This document shows positions 21,172 through 30,801 of a stretch of DNA of 64,000 bases, in pieces. The notes under the pieces were generated by a model that saw only the letters and a program-made list of their open reading frames with translations, did not search any database and was not told where the DNA came from. Numbering within the stretch: position 1 is the stretch's first letter; each line of letters starts with the position of its first letter. The stretch covers positions 57,140,388 through 57,204,387 of the forward strand of contig NC_087067.1 of the NCBI RefSeq assembly GCF_963678635.1, written 5' to 3'. The DNA comes from Symsagittifera roscoffensis (taxonomy: Eukaryota > Xenacoelomorpha > Acoela > Convolutidae). The position numbers were made by a program, and so were the translations under genes.

Positions 21172-21903
21172 CTAAATTAGTGAAGTTTTTTCGATGATTT
21201 GTTCAATGTTGCAGGCACTACCGTTTTTGATGCGTCTATTTGAATCAATGACGCGTAAAAATGGGGCCTTTGCATCACCAACAGTTTGGTATTGAATAAT
21301 GTCAATATAGACAAAAATTAGACTTGTCCCACTTGATAAGTCATATGGGAAATGAGATTCGTACAGTTCGTTTCCCTCATAAGATGCATCGGGTATCATT
21401 TTGTAACCAATGTGATATTCACCGTTTTCATCAAGCTTTGCATTGTAGCCTAACAGACTGGGTATTTGGGGACTTGGGAATGAGATTCCTTCATTTGCGT
21501 TCATCCACATGCTCATGCTATTCGTGATTTCTTGAGGACTCGCATCAAAATGAATTTTGTCTTTGAGTTTTGTTTTTATCTCATTAATCAATTGTTCTAT
21601 AAAAGTGTACTCTCCTGATTTGATAAAAACTTTTTCGCCATAGTAGGGTCTGGAAATTGTATTCCGATTGCCAGCGTTGGATTTACTGGCTACTACTTCG
21701 GATGCTCTGAAGTACGTAAATTCCTCATCAGTAACATTGTTTAATTTTGTGGGGAAAATTATTTCTGAGAGAGCAACTCTCCAATCTCCGTCTAAAGCTA
21801 TTTCTTCTTTACAAAAATTTCTAAAACTGGCCAAAGTGTTGTCTGGGAAATAATCCATTGATGCTGTTGAAATCAAATGTACAGTAAACTCATCACTGCC
21901 CAT
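21172..21903 (-). CDS. Penton-like minor capsid protein
   Basis: 243 residues from ATG at 21903. The N-terminal block FTVHLISTASMDYFPDNTLA and the DGDWRVALSEIIFP motif are typical of the single-jelly-roll penton proteins of Maverick/Polinton and adintoviruses, which occupy icosahedral vertices. The gene is intact. Its start overlaps by a few bases the extrapolated end of the integrase frame (stop at 21893-21895). It lies upstream of the core-like gene in the minus-strand late cluster. Confidence 0.85.
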   Translation of the reverse strand: MGSDEFTVHLISTASMDYFPDNTLASFRNFCKEEIALDGDWRVALSEIIFPTKLNNVTDEEFTYFRASEVVASKSNAGNRNTISRPYYGEKVFIKSGEYTFIEQLINEIKTKLKDKIHFDASPQEITNSMSMWMNANEGISFPSPQIPSLLGYNAKLDENGEYHIGYKMIPDASYEGNELYESHFPYDLSSGTSLIFVYIDIIQYQTVGDAKAPFLRVIDSNRRIKNGSACNIEQIIEKTSLI

Positions 21904-22850
21904 TTTCGTTATAATCAGCTTTGTTTCCAATTAAACTAAGTTCTTTTTCATAAAATTTTCCGCTGATTTCTTCCTTTTCCGCATCAATGAGACTGTATGT
22001 TGGAGGGTTTACAGTAGGAATGGCAACTATTTAAAAAACTTCGTCTGTAAAAATCTGCTTGTAACCTTTTCTAAAAGGCAAGTCAGTCTTCGCTATTCGA
22101 ACATAGTCACCAACATAAAATTTTGGTTTCTGTACCAACTTCGATGAACTGTTTGCAATTAATGAAACTAAAGCAGGTACATGTTTTCTTGTGACCTTGT
22201 TTGGAGCCAATTTTGTTACTCTATTAACGCGTGAGTTAATCGTTTGAACAAAACTTTGTAATTTTTCAATATAACTGTAAGTTCATTCAAACTCCAAGTA
22301 TTTGTACATAATACTTTTCAGCGATCGAATGTTTCTTTCGGCAAACGCTGATTTTTTTTCACTGTGAGTATTGTATTTGATGATTTCTCGTTTAGTACAT
22401 AACTTTTCGAACTCTCCTTTAAACTCGGTGCCTTTGTCAACCCAAACTTTTTTTGGTTGTTTTGTTTTGATCATTTTTTTGAAAGCTTCGGTTGTTTCCT
22501 TAGAATATTTGGTCTTCAGGGGTTCCACTCGTAAGTAGCGAGAGAGACAATCGACAGCAACTAACAAATATCGTACCCCTCGGTTATATTTAGCCAATTT
22601 ATCAACAGAAGCCAAGTCAAGAGACCAAATTTTGTTGATATCGTTAACAATCATTTTTAGCCGAGGATATGTTTTACGAAACAATCCATACTTTGTATGT
22701 GATGATTGAGATCTCAGAAATTTTTCAACTTTTTTTGGTGAGAGTTGACTAGCATTTGTTAAATTTTTAACGCTACCACATGCAGCTGGACCTTTCGTGT
22801 AGAGTAATTTGAGTTTCTTTTCTTCACTGATAGTAGGATTTCCATTCTTT
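21893..22850 (-). pseudogene. Retroviral-type integrase (rve), two in-frame stops
   Basis: A single frame from about 22850 holds an N-terminal region (LYTKGPAACGSVKNL), the rve core with Asp in WSLDLA, Asp in VWVDKGTEF and Glu in FAERN about 32 residues later, and a C-terminal SH3/chromo-like module (KPKFYVGDYVRIAKTDL). Stops occur at 22283-22285 (TGA) and 22031-22033 (TAA), both downstream of the catalytic core. No ATG is seen at the N-terminus, where the frame meets a TAA near 22858, so the start may lie in a shifted frame upstream. The enzyme would insert the linear genome and produce the 6-bp duplication seen at 17690 and 36166. Confidence 0.88.
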
Positions 22851-23742
22851 TACTGCTTTCATAGTTTTTATCATCGTCGTCATCGTCGTCGTTGGTGTTG
22901 GGGAAAAATTCTTTTTTCTGGGTTTTTCTTTTGTCAGATTGCTTGGTTCTGGGTTTGAGAGTTGTCGATCGAGTCTTCGAAGAGGAGGGTTTTGATCTCT
23001 TCGAGTCCTCAGTTGTCGGGTTGTCGGAGACCAAGGAGGAAGAAGTTGAGGGCTTAGCTGCTTCGCTCTTAAGCGAGCGGAGAATCTGTTTGGCATAAGT
23101 GTTGGACACTAAGCTAGGATCAAGATTCAGTTCTTTCAAAATTTGTGGATAAAAAACACCCTCAAGTTTTTTTGTGTTTTGCTGTGTATCGTACAAAAAA
23201 GATTCAATTTTAACGAGTGTTGGTTTTCCTTGAATTAAAACATATCCGTCAACGTCTGAAGTTAAGGATTCAACTTTGAACAACTGCTTTAGAGCGATGT
23301 TTGCCCTTTCCAATTTATTAGCTTCCAATAGCTCTTGAATGGATTCCATAACCTTTCGAAACACTTCAGCGGTTTTTCCATTACTTTTTTCGTCGTTTTT
23401 TTCTGTTCTCTTTGAGCTTGTCTGCTGCAGTGAATTGTTTGATTCAAAATTTTTGTTCTGCTTCATCATCACCATCATCACTGAAATTAGTATGTGCAGA
23501 TAAATTTCTTTTTCGGTGCAGATTTGGTACTACATTATTAGAGGTTAAAGGAATAGGAGATGTTGGTTTAATGGTGGTGGAGAGTCACGGCTGATATTTC
23601 GTTCTCGAAATCGTTGTATGTAATTGAGTTGAGATGATTTGTCGTTAATTAATGGATTATGAAGGATTTGAGATTGTGGTGCAGTTTTTTCATCTGGAGC
23701 ATATGTTTTTCGAGGAATGAGGATGAATTGTTCGGCATACAT
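22759..23742 (-). pseudogene. Unidentified proviral protein, Ser/Lys-rich with Asp run, interrupted
   Basis: A frame begins around ATG 23742 (MYAEQFILIPRKTY). It is interrupted near 23545 and 23530 by stops, with a parallel frame open across the gap, so an indel is likely. It resumes at 23481 for about 240 residues. The C-terminal part is Ser/Thr/Lys-rich and ends with a run of seven Asp (NTNDDDDDDDKN), then overlaps the integrase N-terminus in another frame. No domain is recognised. Position between ATPase and integrase suggests a virion or regulatory protein. Confidence 0.5.
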
Positions 23743-23752
23743 GCCTGAGGTT

Positions 23753-24010
23753 CTAGTTTTTTAGGTAAATGTAATACGATTCTCCGATTGATTTAACCAG
23801 TGAAATATTGTTTGCCAAAATTTTTCGTTTTTCTCGGATACTAAACTTAGGGTCAACAATTTTTCCAAATGGTATTTTCTTACTCTCGATGAAACTTTTG
23901 TTAGCTGGAACATGTCCCAGAAAAACATTCACAAAACAATCGCAAAGAAATCTAATAAAATTTGAATCAGCTCCTGTCAAAATTGATCTACAATGGCGAC
24001 TATTGAGCAT
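23753..24010 (-). CDS. Small basic proviral protein
   Basis: 85 residues from ATG at 24010, starting just after the ATPase stop. It has an N-terminal hydrophobic/Cys segment (IRFLCDCFVNVFLGHVPANK) and a basic C-terminal half (FSIREKRKILANN). A small protein of this general type follows the ATPase in related elements, to my recollection; no function is assigned. It appears intact. Confidence 0.5.
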   Translation of the reverse strand: MLNSRHCRSILTGADSNFIRFLCDCFVNVFLGHVPANKSFIESKKIPFGKIVDPKFSIREKRKILANNISLVKSIGESYYIYLKN

Positions 24011-24015
24011 TTGCT

Positions 24016-24689
24016 TCAATATACAATTCTTTCTCTTTCATTTTCAAGAGATGTGATAACAGCTTTTGAGGATGGTAAATAGAAAATGGTTGGTGATGGT
24101 GGAACTATGTTTGGCGAATAACGAAGACATTCTGAAGTTTTGGGATCCAAGTCTATCAACAGATGACCAAAATCTTCTTTCGTTGCCAACTGATACGCAT
24201 GGCGGAGGAATTTTGCATTATTCAACTGTCTGCCTAAATAATCAATTTGTTGAATGTCTCGAGGTGATTTGAACAAAATTAAGTGAGTTGTATTCAAATC
24301 TATTGTACGTGATTGCTTACTTTGCTGAAATAAATTGTGCTTGACATAAATAACATGAACATTTTTATGTCGGCCTGCTGTAGCTAATTTAACAAAATCT
24401 TTTTCATTAAAAATTTCTTCACAGGTATCATCAAAGACAATCATACAATCCGGCAAGTTATTAACAATTTCAAAGCTGGACAATTTTATAAATTCGATAT
24501 CAAATTTGTTGTGAGAAACAAAGGAACGGTATTTGGGTTGATCGTGAAGATAAAAATAAAATATCTTGTTATATAATGGATAGAATGTACCTTTGAGAAA
24601 CATTTGAAAAATTAAATAGTTTTGCCAGATCCCGAGGTAGCTGAAACGGACATAAACAGACGATCTTTTGTTGAAATGATCTTATTCAT
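24016..24689 (-). pseudogene. FtsK/HerA-type DNA packaging ATPase, frameshifted after Walker A
   Basis: ATG at 24689 leads into a Walker A loop (SATSGSGKT) and a stop four codons later. From about 24620 the conserved protein continues in a neighbouring frame to a stop at 24016. Visible there are Walker B (CMIVFDDTCEE) and the sensor-like segment AGRHKNVHVIYVKHNLF, with NTTHLILFKSPRD following, all characteristic of Polinton/adintovirus packaging ATPases. These pump the genome into the capsid. One indel at about 24620-24630 separates the two halves; otherwise the ORF is clean. Confidence 0.9.
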
Positions 24690-24745
24690 TATTATAACTT
24701 GGGATTGGGTAACATGTAACCAACTGTACTGGATAGTATTGAAAG

Positions 24746-24982
24746 CTAAATTGCAGTCTCGTCACAACTAAGATTGTAAAAAGACAATTTTGAAATAGAT
24801 AAAGAGAGCAAAATGAAAATGAAACAGACTTGTGTGAAAAAGACAACTTCTGCAGACGGAAGAAAAACAGAATTACAAAATTTCCAAGATCTGTTTTCGT
24901 GAGATAAAGACTGTTCGGCACCATCAATATCTACAAACTGGCAATCATTGTTCTCAACATTGGTGGTTTCTTGAATTTCCAT
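24746..24982 (-). CDS. Small putative membrane protein of the provirus
   Basis: From ATG at 24982, 78 residues with an acidic N-terminus and one hydrophobic stretch (VVFFTQVCFIFILLSLSIS) long enough to span a membrane. Lies just upstream of the ATPase. No homologue recognised. Small single-pass proteins are common in these elements, but chance cannot be excluded. Confidence 0.35.
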   Translation of the reverse strand: MEIQETTNVENNDCQFVDIDGAEQSLSHENRSWKFCNSVFLPSAEVVFFTQVCFIFILLSLSISKLSFYNLSCDETAI

Positions 24983-25365
24983 GTTTTTTGGAAGACTTTT
25001 TTTGCTTATTTGTATCAAGGTTGATAGTTACAACTGCATACCAATCGCCTTTTTTTCTCTCTGATCTATTGCCGTTTGGTTTGTATTTTATTATATATCT
25101 TGCTATGTTTTTAAGTCAGAAGTATCCGAACAATTTTTTCTACGTTTCCGGTACTGATTTCGTCTAATAACTCTTTTGGTAAATTCTCACCTGTTAAACT
25201 CACATTTTGTGTGTTTTCTTTGGCAAAAATATTTTTTTTTGAAATTTTGAATTTTCAAACACGACATGTTAGCAACTAGTAATCACACAAGATCAAAAGA
25301 AAATGAAGACAATCAATAAATACATTTATTATGATTCACAAAACTTGGCATATATATGTGATTCG
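24983..25365. other. Short proviral spacer
   Basis: About 380 bp with no supported gene on either strand, AT-rich, separating the ATPase/membrane-ORF group from the 25366-26428 group. Confidence 0.4.
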
Positions 25366-25906
25366 TCATTTCGGTTCAACAGGCAAATCAACTCCTCGTT
25401 CAATGAAGAAAAACTCATATTTTGTGAATTTGTCATGGTTACATTTGGATTTGAACTTTACAACAAAGTGAGCAGCAACTCTGATAGTGGCTTGAACTAA
25501 ATGTATTTCCTCAACGTTATCAGTTTTGACTAATTCTTTCAGTTCAGCTGGAAGCTGATGGTCATGCAAATGGATTTGTCTTCTCTCTCCCAGCTGAGGT
25601 TGCAGCCCTTCCAGGTTGAGATTGAACAACGGAATTGACTGGCAAAATTCCTGGAGTCTGGACATTGTACAGGTGAAAGTAGTCAAGAACTGTAAAAAAT
25701 TTCCGTAAATTGTCGATTTCGATATCGTTCAGTGTAATTTGTTCGAGTTTTTGCAGGAGAGGTTTTCCTCGACAATCTAATATGCCTGTCCGCGTAAGAG
25801 TAACTTTAATTCTTGGTGTTAAATTGTTTTCAGGACTCTGATTAGTCATTGAAGCGTAAACCACCAAATTTGGAGATAAGGTTGTTTGCATCATTGGACA
25901 GTTCAT
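25366..25906 (-). pseudogene. Unidentified proviral protein, frameshifted
   Basis: ATG at 25906 (MNCPMMQTTL) opens a frame that reads into a region rich in Leu/Asp/Asn (LNDIEIDNLRKFFTVLDYF). Near 25670 the sensible text moves to another frame that ends at 25366 (Leu/Val-rich, including ELKELVKTDNVEEIHLVQAT). The two halves overlap between 25562 and 25686. No domain recognised. It is contiguous with the nuclease-like region upstream, so the boundary between the two is uncertain. Confidence 0.4.
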
Positions 25907-26428
25907 TTTGTAACCAATCGAAAAAACTTTGGATTTTCTACGGGTACAATGCTTTAATAATTGATGTGAGGGAAGTAAATGAGAATGTCGTTTGCAGATA
26001 TGTTTTTCTTGACCCAATAACTGTTCAATCTTTGGGCAGCCAAAATCTTCCAATTTTGTCACGGGTAATTTCAAGTATTCAGCTAATAAAACAGATTTTT
26101 GTGTACCTTTAGCAAAAAAAATGGGAATTTGGGTTCCTAAAACGAATGCTGTCAAAAATTTGATCCAAGTATGAGTAAGGGTGTTCACCTTCGTCCCAAC
26201 GAAGCCCGTGTAGAAATTTAGATACCCAATTGTACGCTTTTTTCTCTTCTTTTGATAAATTGTTGAATTGGACTGGTGGCAGAAAATGAAATGTATCAAT
26301 TGTATTAGCAGAGCAAACGGAAAGTTCCTTATGATCAAAGGTTTCTTGCCACATTTAAATCCTTCAATATCTAAAATAATGAGATGGTTGAAAAACAATT
26401 TTTTAGTTTTCTTTCTTTGGGTTAACAT
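25907..26428 (-). pseudogene. Possible exonuclease-like proviral protein (DxEG motif), frameshifted
   Basis: ATG at 26428 leads into LIILDIEGFKCG, resembling the first acidic motif (DxE) of RNase H-fold 3'-5' exonucleases. Two frame changes, at about 26348 and about 26110, divide the rest: one piece has DTFHFLPPVQF and NWVSKFLHGL, the next has IFFAKGTQKSVLLAEYL and a Cys/His-rich end (HICKRHSHLLPSHQLLKHC). The Cys/His array suggests metal binding. Exonuclease function is an inference from the DxE motif only; I recall similar uncharacterised proteins in invertebrate genomes but cannot name the family. Confidence 0.4.
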
Positions 26429-26529
26429 GACTTTCACTCAACATTCCAACAAACGAAAAAACTTTGGTTTGAATGCTTTAAGAAATAAGCAAAACGCAAT
26501 ACCTGTCACATGACCCAGGTAACAGTTTT

Positions 26530-26845
26530 CTATTGGACAAGGCAAAACATATGTGTACCCAGGACCGGTATGATTTTTTTCTTGGAAATATCCCGCTGCG
26601 TCATGCAATATAGCATGTATTCTAAAAATTTGAAATGTTTCAAGTGTTTGTCGAGCGACGAATTGTCTATTCCAATTAAACCACCATATGGTCTGTTTTT
26701 CAAAACAAAATCCAAATTAATATCAGCATCCAAATACAAACAAGTGGCTAAAAAAAAACTGAAATCTGACTGATTTGTCTGGATATTGTGATTTTAAGTC
26801 TATAAAAATTTCATGAATGAGTTTTAAATCGAAAGTTGAAATCAT
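26530..26845 (-). pseudogene. Small unidentified proviral ORF, frameshifted
   Basis: ATG at 26845 reads about 40 residues, then the frame with coding character shifts near 26750 and continues to 26530 (NRPYGGLIGIDNSSLDKHLK). No recognised domain. It might be the N-terminal neighbour of the nuclease-like gene or an independent small gene. Confidence 0.3.
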
Positions 26846-26892
26846 GTTTACTGAACTCAATATAATAAAAAGGGAATAATGTAAAGTATCAA

Positions 26893-27680
26893 TTAAAACT
26901 TAACTTTCTCTTCAACAATAATTTTCACAAATAGCACATCAGTATCTACATCAAGTTTTCCATATCCACTTGTCAAAGTATCCATTATTTTGCAAAAAGC
27001 GGCAGAATGGGGTCCATTAATTAAACCTTCAAATCTTTTCAAAGTTTCTGTATTCATCTCATCTGTTTGAACATGTCTGCTTTCTGTATGTTTCTTTGAA
27101 ACTGAAGTCGAAATTCTTACGGATTTGTTTGACGTCGACGATGCAGCAGGCGTAACTGTATTATCAATTCGTTTCTGTCCCCCAACGGCCGGAGATTTCT
27201 TGCAAACGTTTTGATTTTGTGAAGTTTGTTTGTTAGATGATGTTGCAGAAAGCAATAAATTGGGTAAACGTTTTTTGATTGCAGTAAAATCTAACAAATT
27301 GAGATTGGCTGCAACAGGTTGTGCTGAGTAAGTGAGAGCTAGTTTAAGCTTGTCAAATAACTCACCGTTTCCTTTGACATCTTTAGCAGGAGAAACTAAG
27401 TATTTGAAGCAAGTGAAAATACAAGGAACACTGAAACATTTTTGGGAAGGAAAAAATTGTTTTATTTGTTCCTCTGAATCTACTTGAATCAATATATGGT
27501 AATGAATTTTTTTTCATTCTCGACTGAAAAAGGGCAATATTCAGATTTGAAGTGGCTTCCAAAAGCATAATTTTTACAAGTAGATAAATTAGGAATTTTT
27601 TCAGTGATAACAATTTTGAAATTTGGTTGAAATTTTTTGAAATAATCAGGTAACACAACTTCGAACATAGCTTCTGCCAT
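26893..27680 (-). pseudogene. Unidentified proviral protein, one frameshift
   Basis: ATG at 27680 (MAEAMFEVVLPDYF) opens 63 codons to a stop at 27489. The continuation lies in a different frame (27492-26893, about 199 codons) with a Ser/Thr/Lys-rich low-complexity middle and a structured C-terminus (GPHSAAFCKIMDTLTSGYGK). I recognise no domain. It is among the first minus-strand genes after the divergent centre at about 28300, where early or regulatory genes might be expected. Confidence 0.45.
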
Positions 27681-27794
27681 TTTGTAAAGGAAAATTAATT
27701 TGAGTCGTGCTTGAAATCGTCTGTGTTTGAGGAAAGTTGAGATTTCCTGGCTCGTTTACAGTTAGATTGTGGTTTGTCTTTGTTTTCAACAGTA

Positions 27795-28046
27795 TCAGAA
27801 ATTTCTTTTGTTTGCGCTCGGATTGACTTTCCCGACTTTAGTAATTTTGAAAATTCTTTGTACACATTCAAATTCAGCGCCTTCAGTTGCTTTTTTGAAA
27901 ACTTTCAGGAATACATAAGTTCCAGTTTGGTCATATGTTTTCAATGTAGCACGCACTAGTCTTTTACTGTTTTCCGAAATATCGAAATAGCAATCGCCAA
28001 AATCTTTATCTGCATTTGCTGTGGTGCTTGTTTTGGTTTTATTCAT
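27795..28046 (-). CDS. Small proviral protein at the divergent centre
   Basis: 83 residues from ATG at 28046. A central segment alternates hydrophobic and charged residues (CYFDISENSKRLVRATLKTY, TGTYVFLKVFKK), consistent with a small beta-rich fold. Lys-rich ends. No homologue recognised; single-stranded-DNA-binding proteins have this general appearance but there is no specific evidence. It appears intact. Confidence 0.4.
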   Translation of the reverse strand: MNKTKTSTTANADKDFGDCYFDISENSKRLVRATLKTYDQTGTYVFLKVFKKATEGAEFECVQRIFKITKVGKVNPSANKRNF

Positions 28047-28530
28047 TGTAACGAGTAAATTTTCAAAGTAACTTGATTCAAAACTCAATAGAAAGAAATG
28101 AATGGTTCCGATTGATTGTATATGTCTGCAAAAGAAAGCGGCGTTGTATCTATTTTAATTTATTTACACATTTACTTTATATCGCAAGGATATTGGATTG
28201 CAATTTAGTTCGCAAGGATAAGTATTTTGCGCATGTACAACTGATAAGAAATTTTTTGGGTGTTAAAGGTCACAATGTTTAAACGTTATTTTTGATACAA
28301 GCTATTTGTTTGAATGCAATTTAGATAAACAGAACACCACGCAAGGTAACATAAATATTTTACACGCCCTCCCTTATTAAACTGATTAAAAACTACATAG
28401 GAGGTCTTGAAATTTCTATTTTTAGAAGAACCAATCCCTAATTTAATCTCTTGAGGCGTTTTCACAATTCATTTCAGTTTCATTTCTCTCCGCGTTACGT
28501 TTGTCATTTTCTCCCAACGTTTCTTCAAAA
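28047..28530. other. Divergent intergenic region of the provirus
   Basis: About 480 bp between minus-strand genes and the first plus-strand gene. It probably holds promoters in both directions. I see AT-rich words (TTTATATCGC near 28173, AACATAAATATTTTAC near 28349) but no unambiguous TATA/initiator pair. Confidence 0.45.
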
Positions 28531-29166
28531 ATGTCTTGTTATATTATTGCCGGACATTCCAATCACGAAAGAACCATTTTTTATGAAACCGTTCACGGTA
28601 ATTTTGTAGCAATAATTAACGAAGAAAAAAGTTTCAATTCTGATGAGTGGACTTGTACTCATCACGTTATGATTCCCAAAAATTTTTTACATTGATTCGG
28701 TAAACTTTCCTTAAAAAATTCAAAGAAAGACGAAGATTTGAATATAAAGTATTTGAGTTACCTTACAAATTCTGGTAAATATACGGATCCTGACGAGCCT
28801 CTTGCTCTTCAGGTTGATATTTCAACTTTATCAAAACCAGTAAAAAATTTTTTGTATAAATACGATTGTGATGTTACTCCGATGTGTGAAAACCAGTTAG
28901 AATACTTTGAAGAAATTGAATTTTTTGATCGTTTATGGGGAATGGAACAGATTGAGTCACCATCAGTAGTTACCCCGAAAGCTGATCCTTCCCCTGTAGT
29001 GTCACCATGGCTTGACGAACCGGGTTGCTCAACTCCAAAGCGTACCCCTATGGCTACTGTGAGCAACCACATGGAAAACTTAACCCCTTCTCTCTGTCTA
29101 GCGCCAAAGAAAAAAAGGAAGTTAACAACACTAGAGAAAGCGCAGGAGTATTTGGACCTTATATAA
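28531..29166 (+). pseudogene. Unidentified proviral protein with PKKKRK nuclear localisation signal, one in-frame TGA
   Basis: ATG at 28531 (context AAAAATGT) opens a frame of about 211 codons interrupted once by TGA at 28693-28695 and otherwise open to TAA at 29164-29166. The N-terminal part is rich in His/Cys/Trp (NSDEWTCTHHVMIPK). The middle is acidic. A Ser/Pro-rich region with possible SP/TP phosphosites follows, then PKKKRKL near the C-terminus, identical to the classical monopartite nuclear signal. No enzyme domain. A nuclear regulatory role is inferred from the signal and from being the first rightward gene. Confidence 0.55.
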
Positions 29167-30599
29167 CTTTGAAACTGAGGTTGAGTTTTATTGATTTTTG
29201 TTTGTATTTATTGTGTATAATATTTTAACTTTAAAATTGAGTTTGAGTTTGTATCTTGTATTTGTTCATTAATTATCACACGATTGGGTTCTGATTAAAA
29301 ATTTATTTCAAAAGCCTTTAAAAATTGAAGTTAAAAAAATCATTTATTTTCAATAAATTGACCATTTTTTTTTTCAATTAAAAACAAGAAAAAATCCGTA
29401 AAATTTTCATTTTTTCCACAAATAGGATTTAACATATTAACATTGAAGTTCTTATTTACATTAGTAATCTTGAGAAAAAACTGAAAAGCATCCATATACA
29501 TGCTAATTTTTAGAAACCAAGATTAAAAAAATCAATTTCGTTTTTTGAAAAAAGATAATTAACGTCAAAAAAAAACTGTAAAAAAATAATTTTGGATGAA
29601 AACTTATGTTGTCATATGTTTATTCAAATAGTTATCATACAAATTAAACATAATGAAAAATAGTATAAAAGATGTTTAAAACCAACTTTTTGATAAAAAT
29701 AATTTCTTTTTAATGTTTTTTAGTTAAAAATTTGATTTTTAATTACAAAAAGGAAAAAAAAGCATTAATTTTTTTCTTTTTCTACAAATTGGAGTTACCA
29801 TTTGATCATTGATACTGTTGTCTCCAAAAATGATTATATTGAAAAAAAAACAAGTATTCATCATCATGCTAAATATTTGAGCAAAATATTAAAAATCAAA
29901 CTTTTTAATTGATGACTCATCGTTTTTTCATTTTTCCAAAAAAATGCGATTTTCAACCAGAAGACGCAATTTTTTATTATGAGCAAGTGGTGTTATTATG
30001 AAAGTGCATTGAGGAGCACGACTAATGAGATTGTGGGAGTAGATGTTTTTTCAATAGTCTTCGAGAAAAACGCTAATCCCCTTAATCCCCCCTAAAACAA
30101 CAAACTCATTTCTCTTTACAGAAAAGTTTTTTTTCGGACTTTTTTTTCAAATCGAAAGACAATTGAGACAAATTCATGATGACATGGACCGTGCGACCGC
30201 TCCGTGAATGACATCATTGATAACAATGCGCCTGGAAAGTTAAAAAACTGTCATTTTTCAGTTTTTGCTTTACTTATTCATCATTTCAAATGTTTTTGAT
30301 ACTAATTTTGACATTTTTATAGGATATTCTGTCCCCATGACAACTGGGATATTTAGGATCTATCATGTGTTGTGACATGCTCAACTTTTATTCGCAATTT
30401 CGAAAATTTCATCAATTTATAATTTGAATTGATAAAATATAAAATTAAAACTTTTCTCTCTTGGCTCTAAAATCATTTTGGATTAAAATTTAGCCCAAAC
30501 TTGGTTGGCTTAGATTAATTTCTATCGTTTGTAATAATTATTAACGTTTCAAACAACAATGTATCTGTTTCGTCCAATCGAATTTGAGTTTGCCAGTTA

Positions 30600-30609
30600 T
30601 GGCGGGAAA
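30600..30609 (-). promoter_or_regulatory. E2F-like site 1 upstream of polymerase
   Basis: GCGGGAAA at 30602-30609 is the reverse complement of TTTCCCGC, a perfect match to the E2F consensus TTTSSCGC. It is 193 bp upstream of the polymerase ATG. Confidence 0.45.
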
Positions 30610-30626
30610 TTCAAATCTAATTCAAA

Positions 30627-30638
30627 TTTTGGCGGGAA
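30627..30638 (+). promoter_or_regulatory. E2F-like site 2 upstream of polymerase
   Basis: TTTTGGCGGGAA, a common E2F site form, lies 18 bp downstream of site 1 in the same orientation, with otherwise AT-rich surroundings. Confidence 0.45.
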
Positions 30639-30801
30639 CTTTAATTCAAATTCAAAATTACGCGCGCAAAACACAAACCGTTTTCTCTGCAATTGGTAGA
30701 CGAACAGTTATGCTTCCCATTTACTGTTGTTTCTGAGTGTAATTTGAGATCACTTGATTCTTTTTCTTTCTTAAAATCAATAGCTTAACTTATTTCAAAA
30801 A

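Larger units (their letters stand above)
29167..30799. other. AT-rich proviral non-coding region upstream of polymerase
   Basis: 1.6 kb with no ORF. It contains loosely similar stanzas about 360 bp apart (compare TTTTTCCACAAATAGGATTTAA near 29412 with TTTTTCTACAAATTGGAGTT near 29780; CATGCTAA recurs after each). These may be old tandem repeats. The last 200 bp contain two GGCGGGAA elements. Confidence 0.45.

Noticed and set aside
22283-22684. Adintovirus integrase considered part of the Ty3 elements
   Set aside because: Its core sequence and C-terminal module are of the Polinton type, it lies between capsid and ATPase genes, and it is within the provirus boundaries.
23545-23742. Independent 65-codon gene
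   Set aside because: It is in the same frame as the larger downstream ORF with an indel or stops between, so it is better read as the N-terminus of one interrupted gene.
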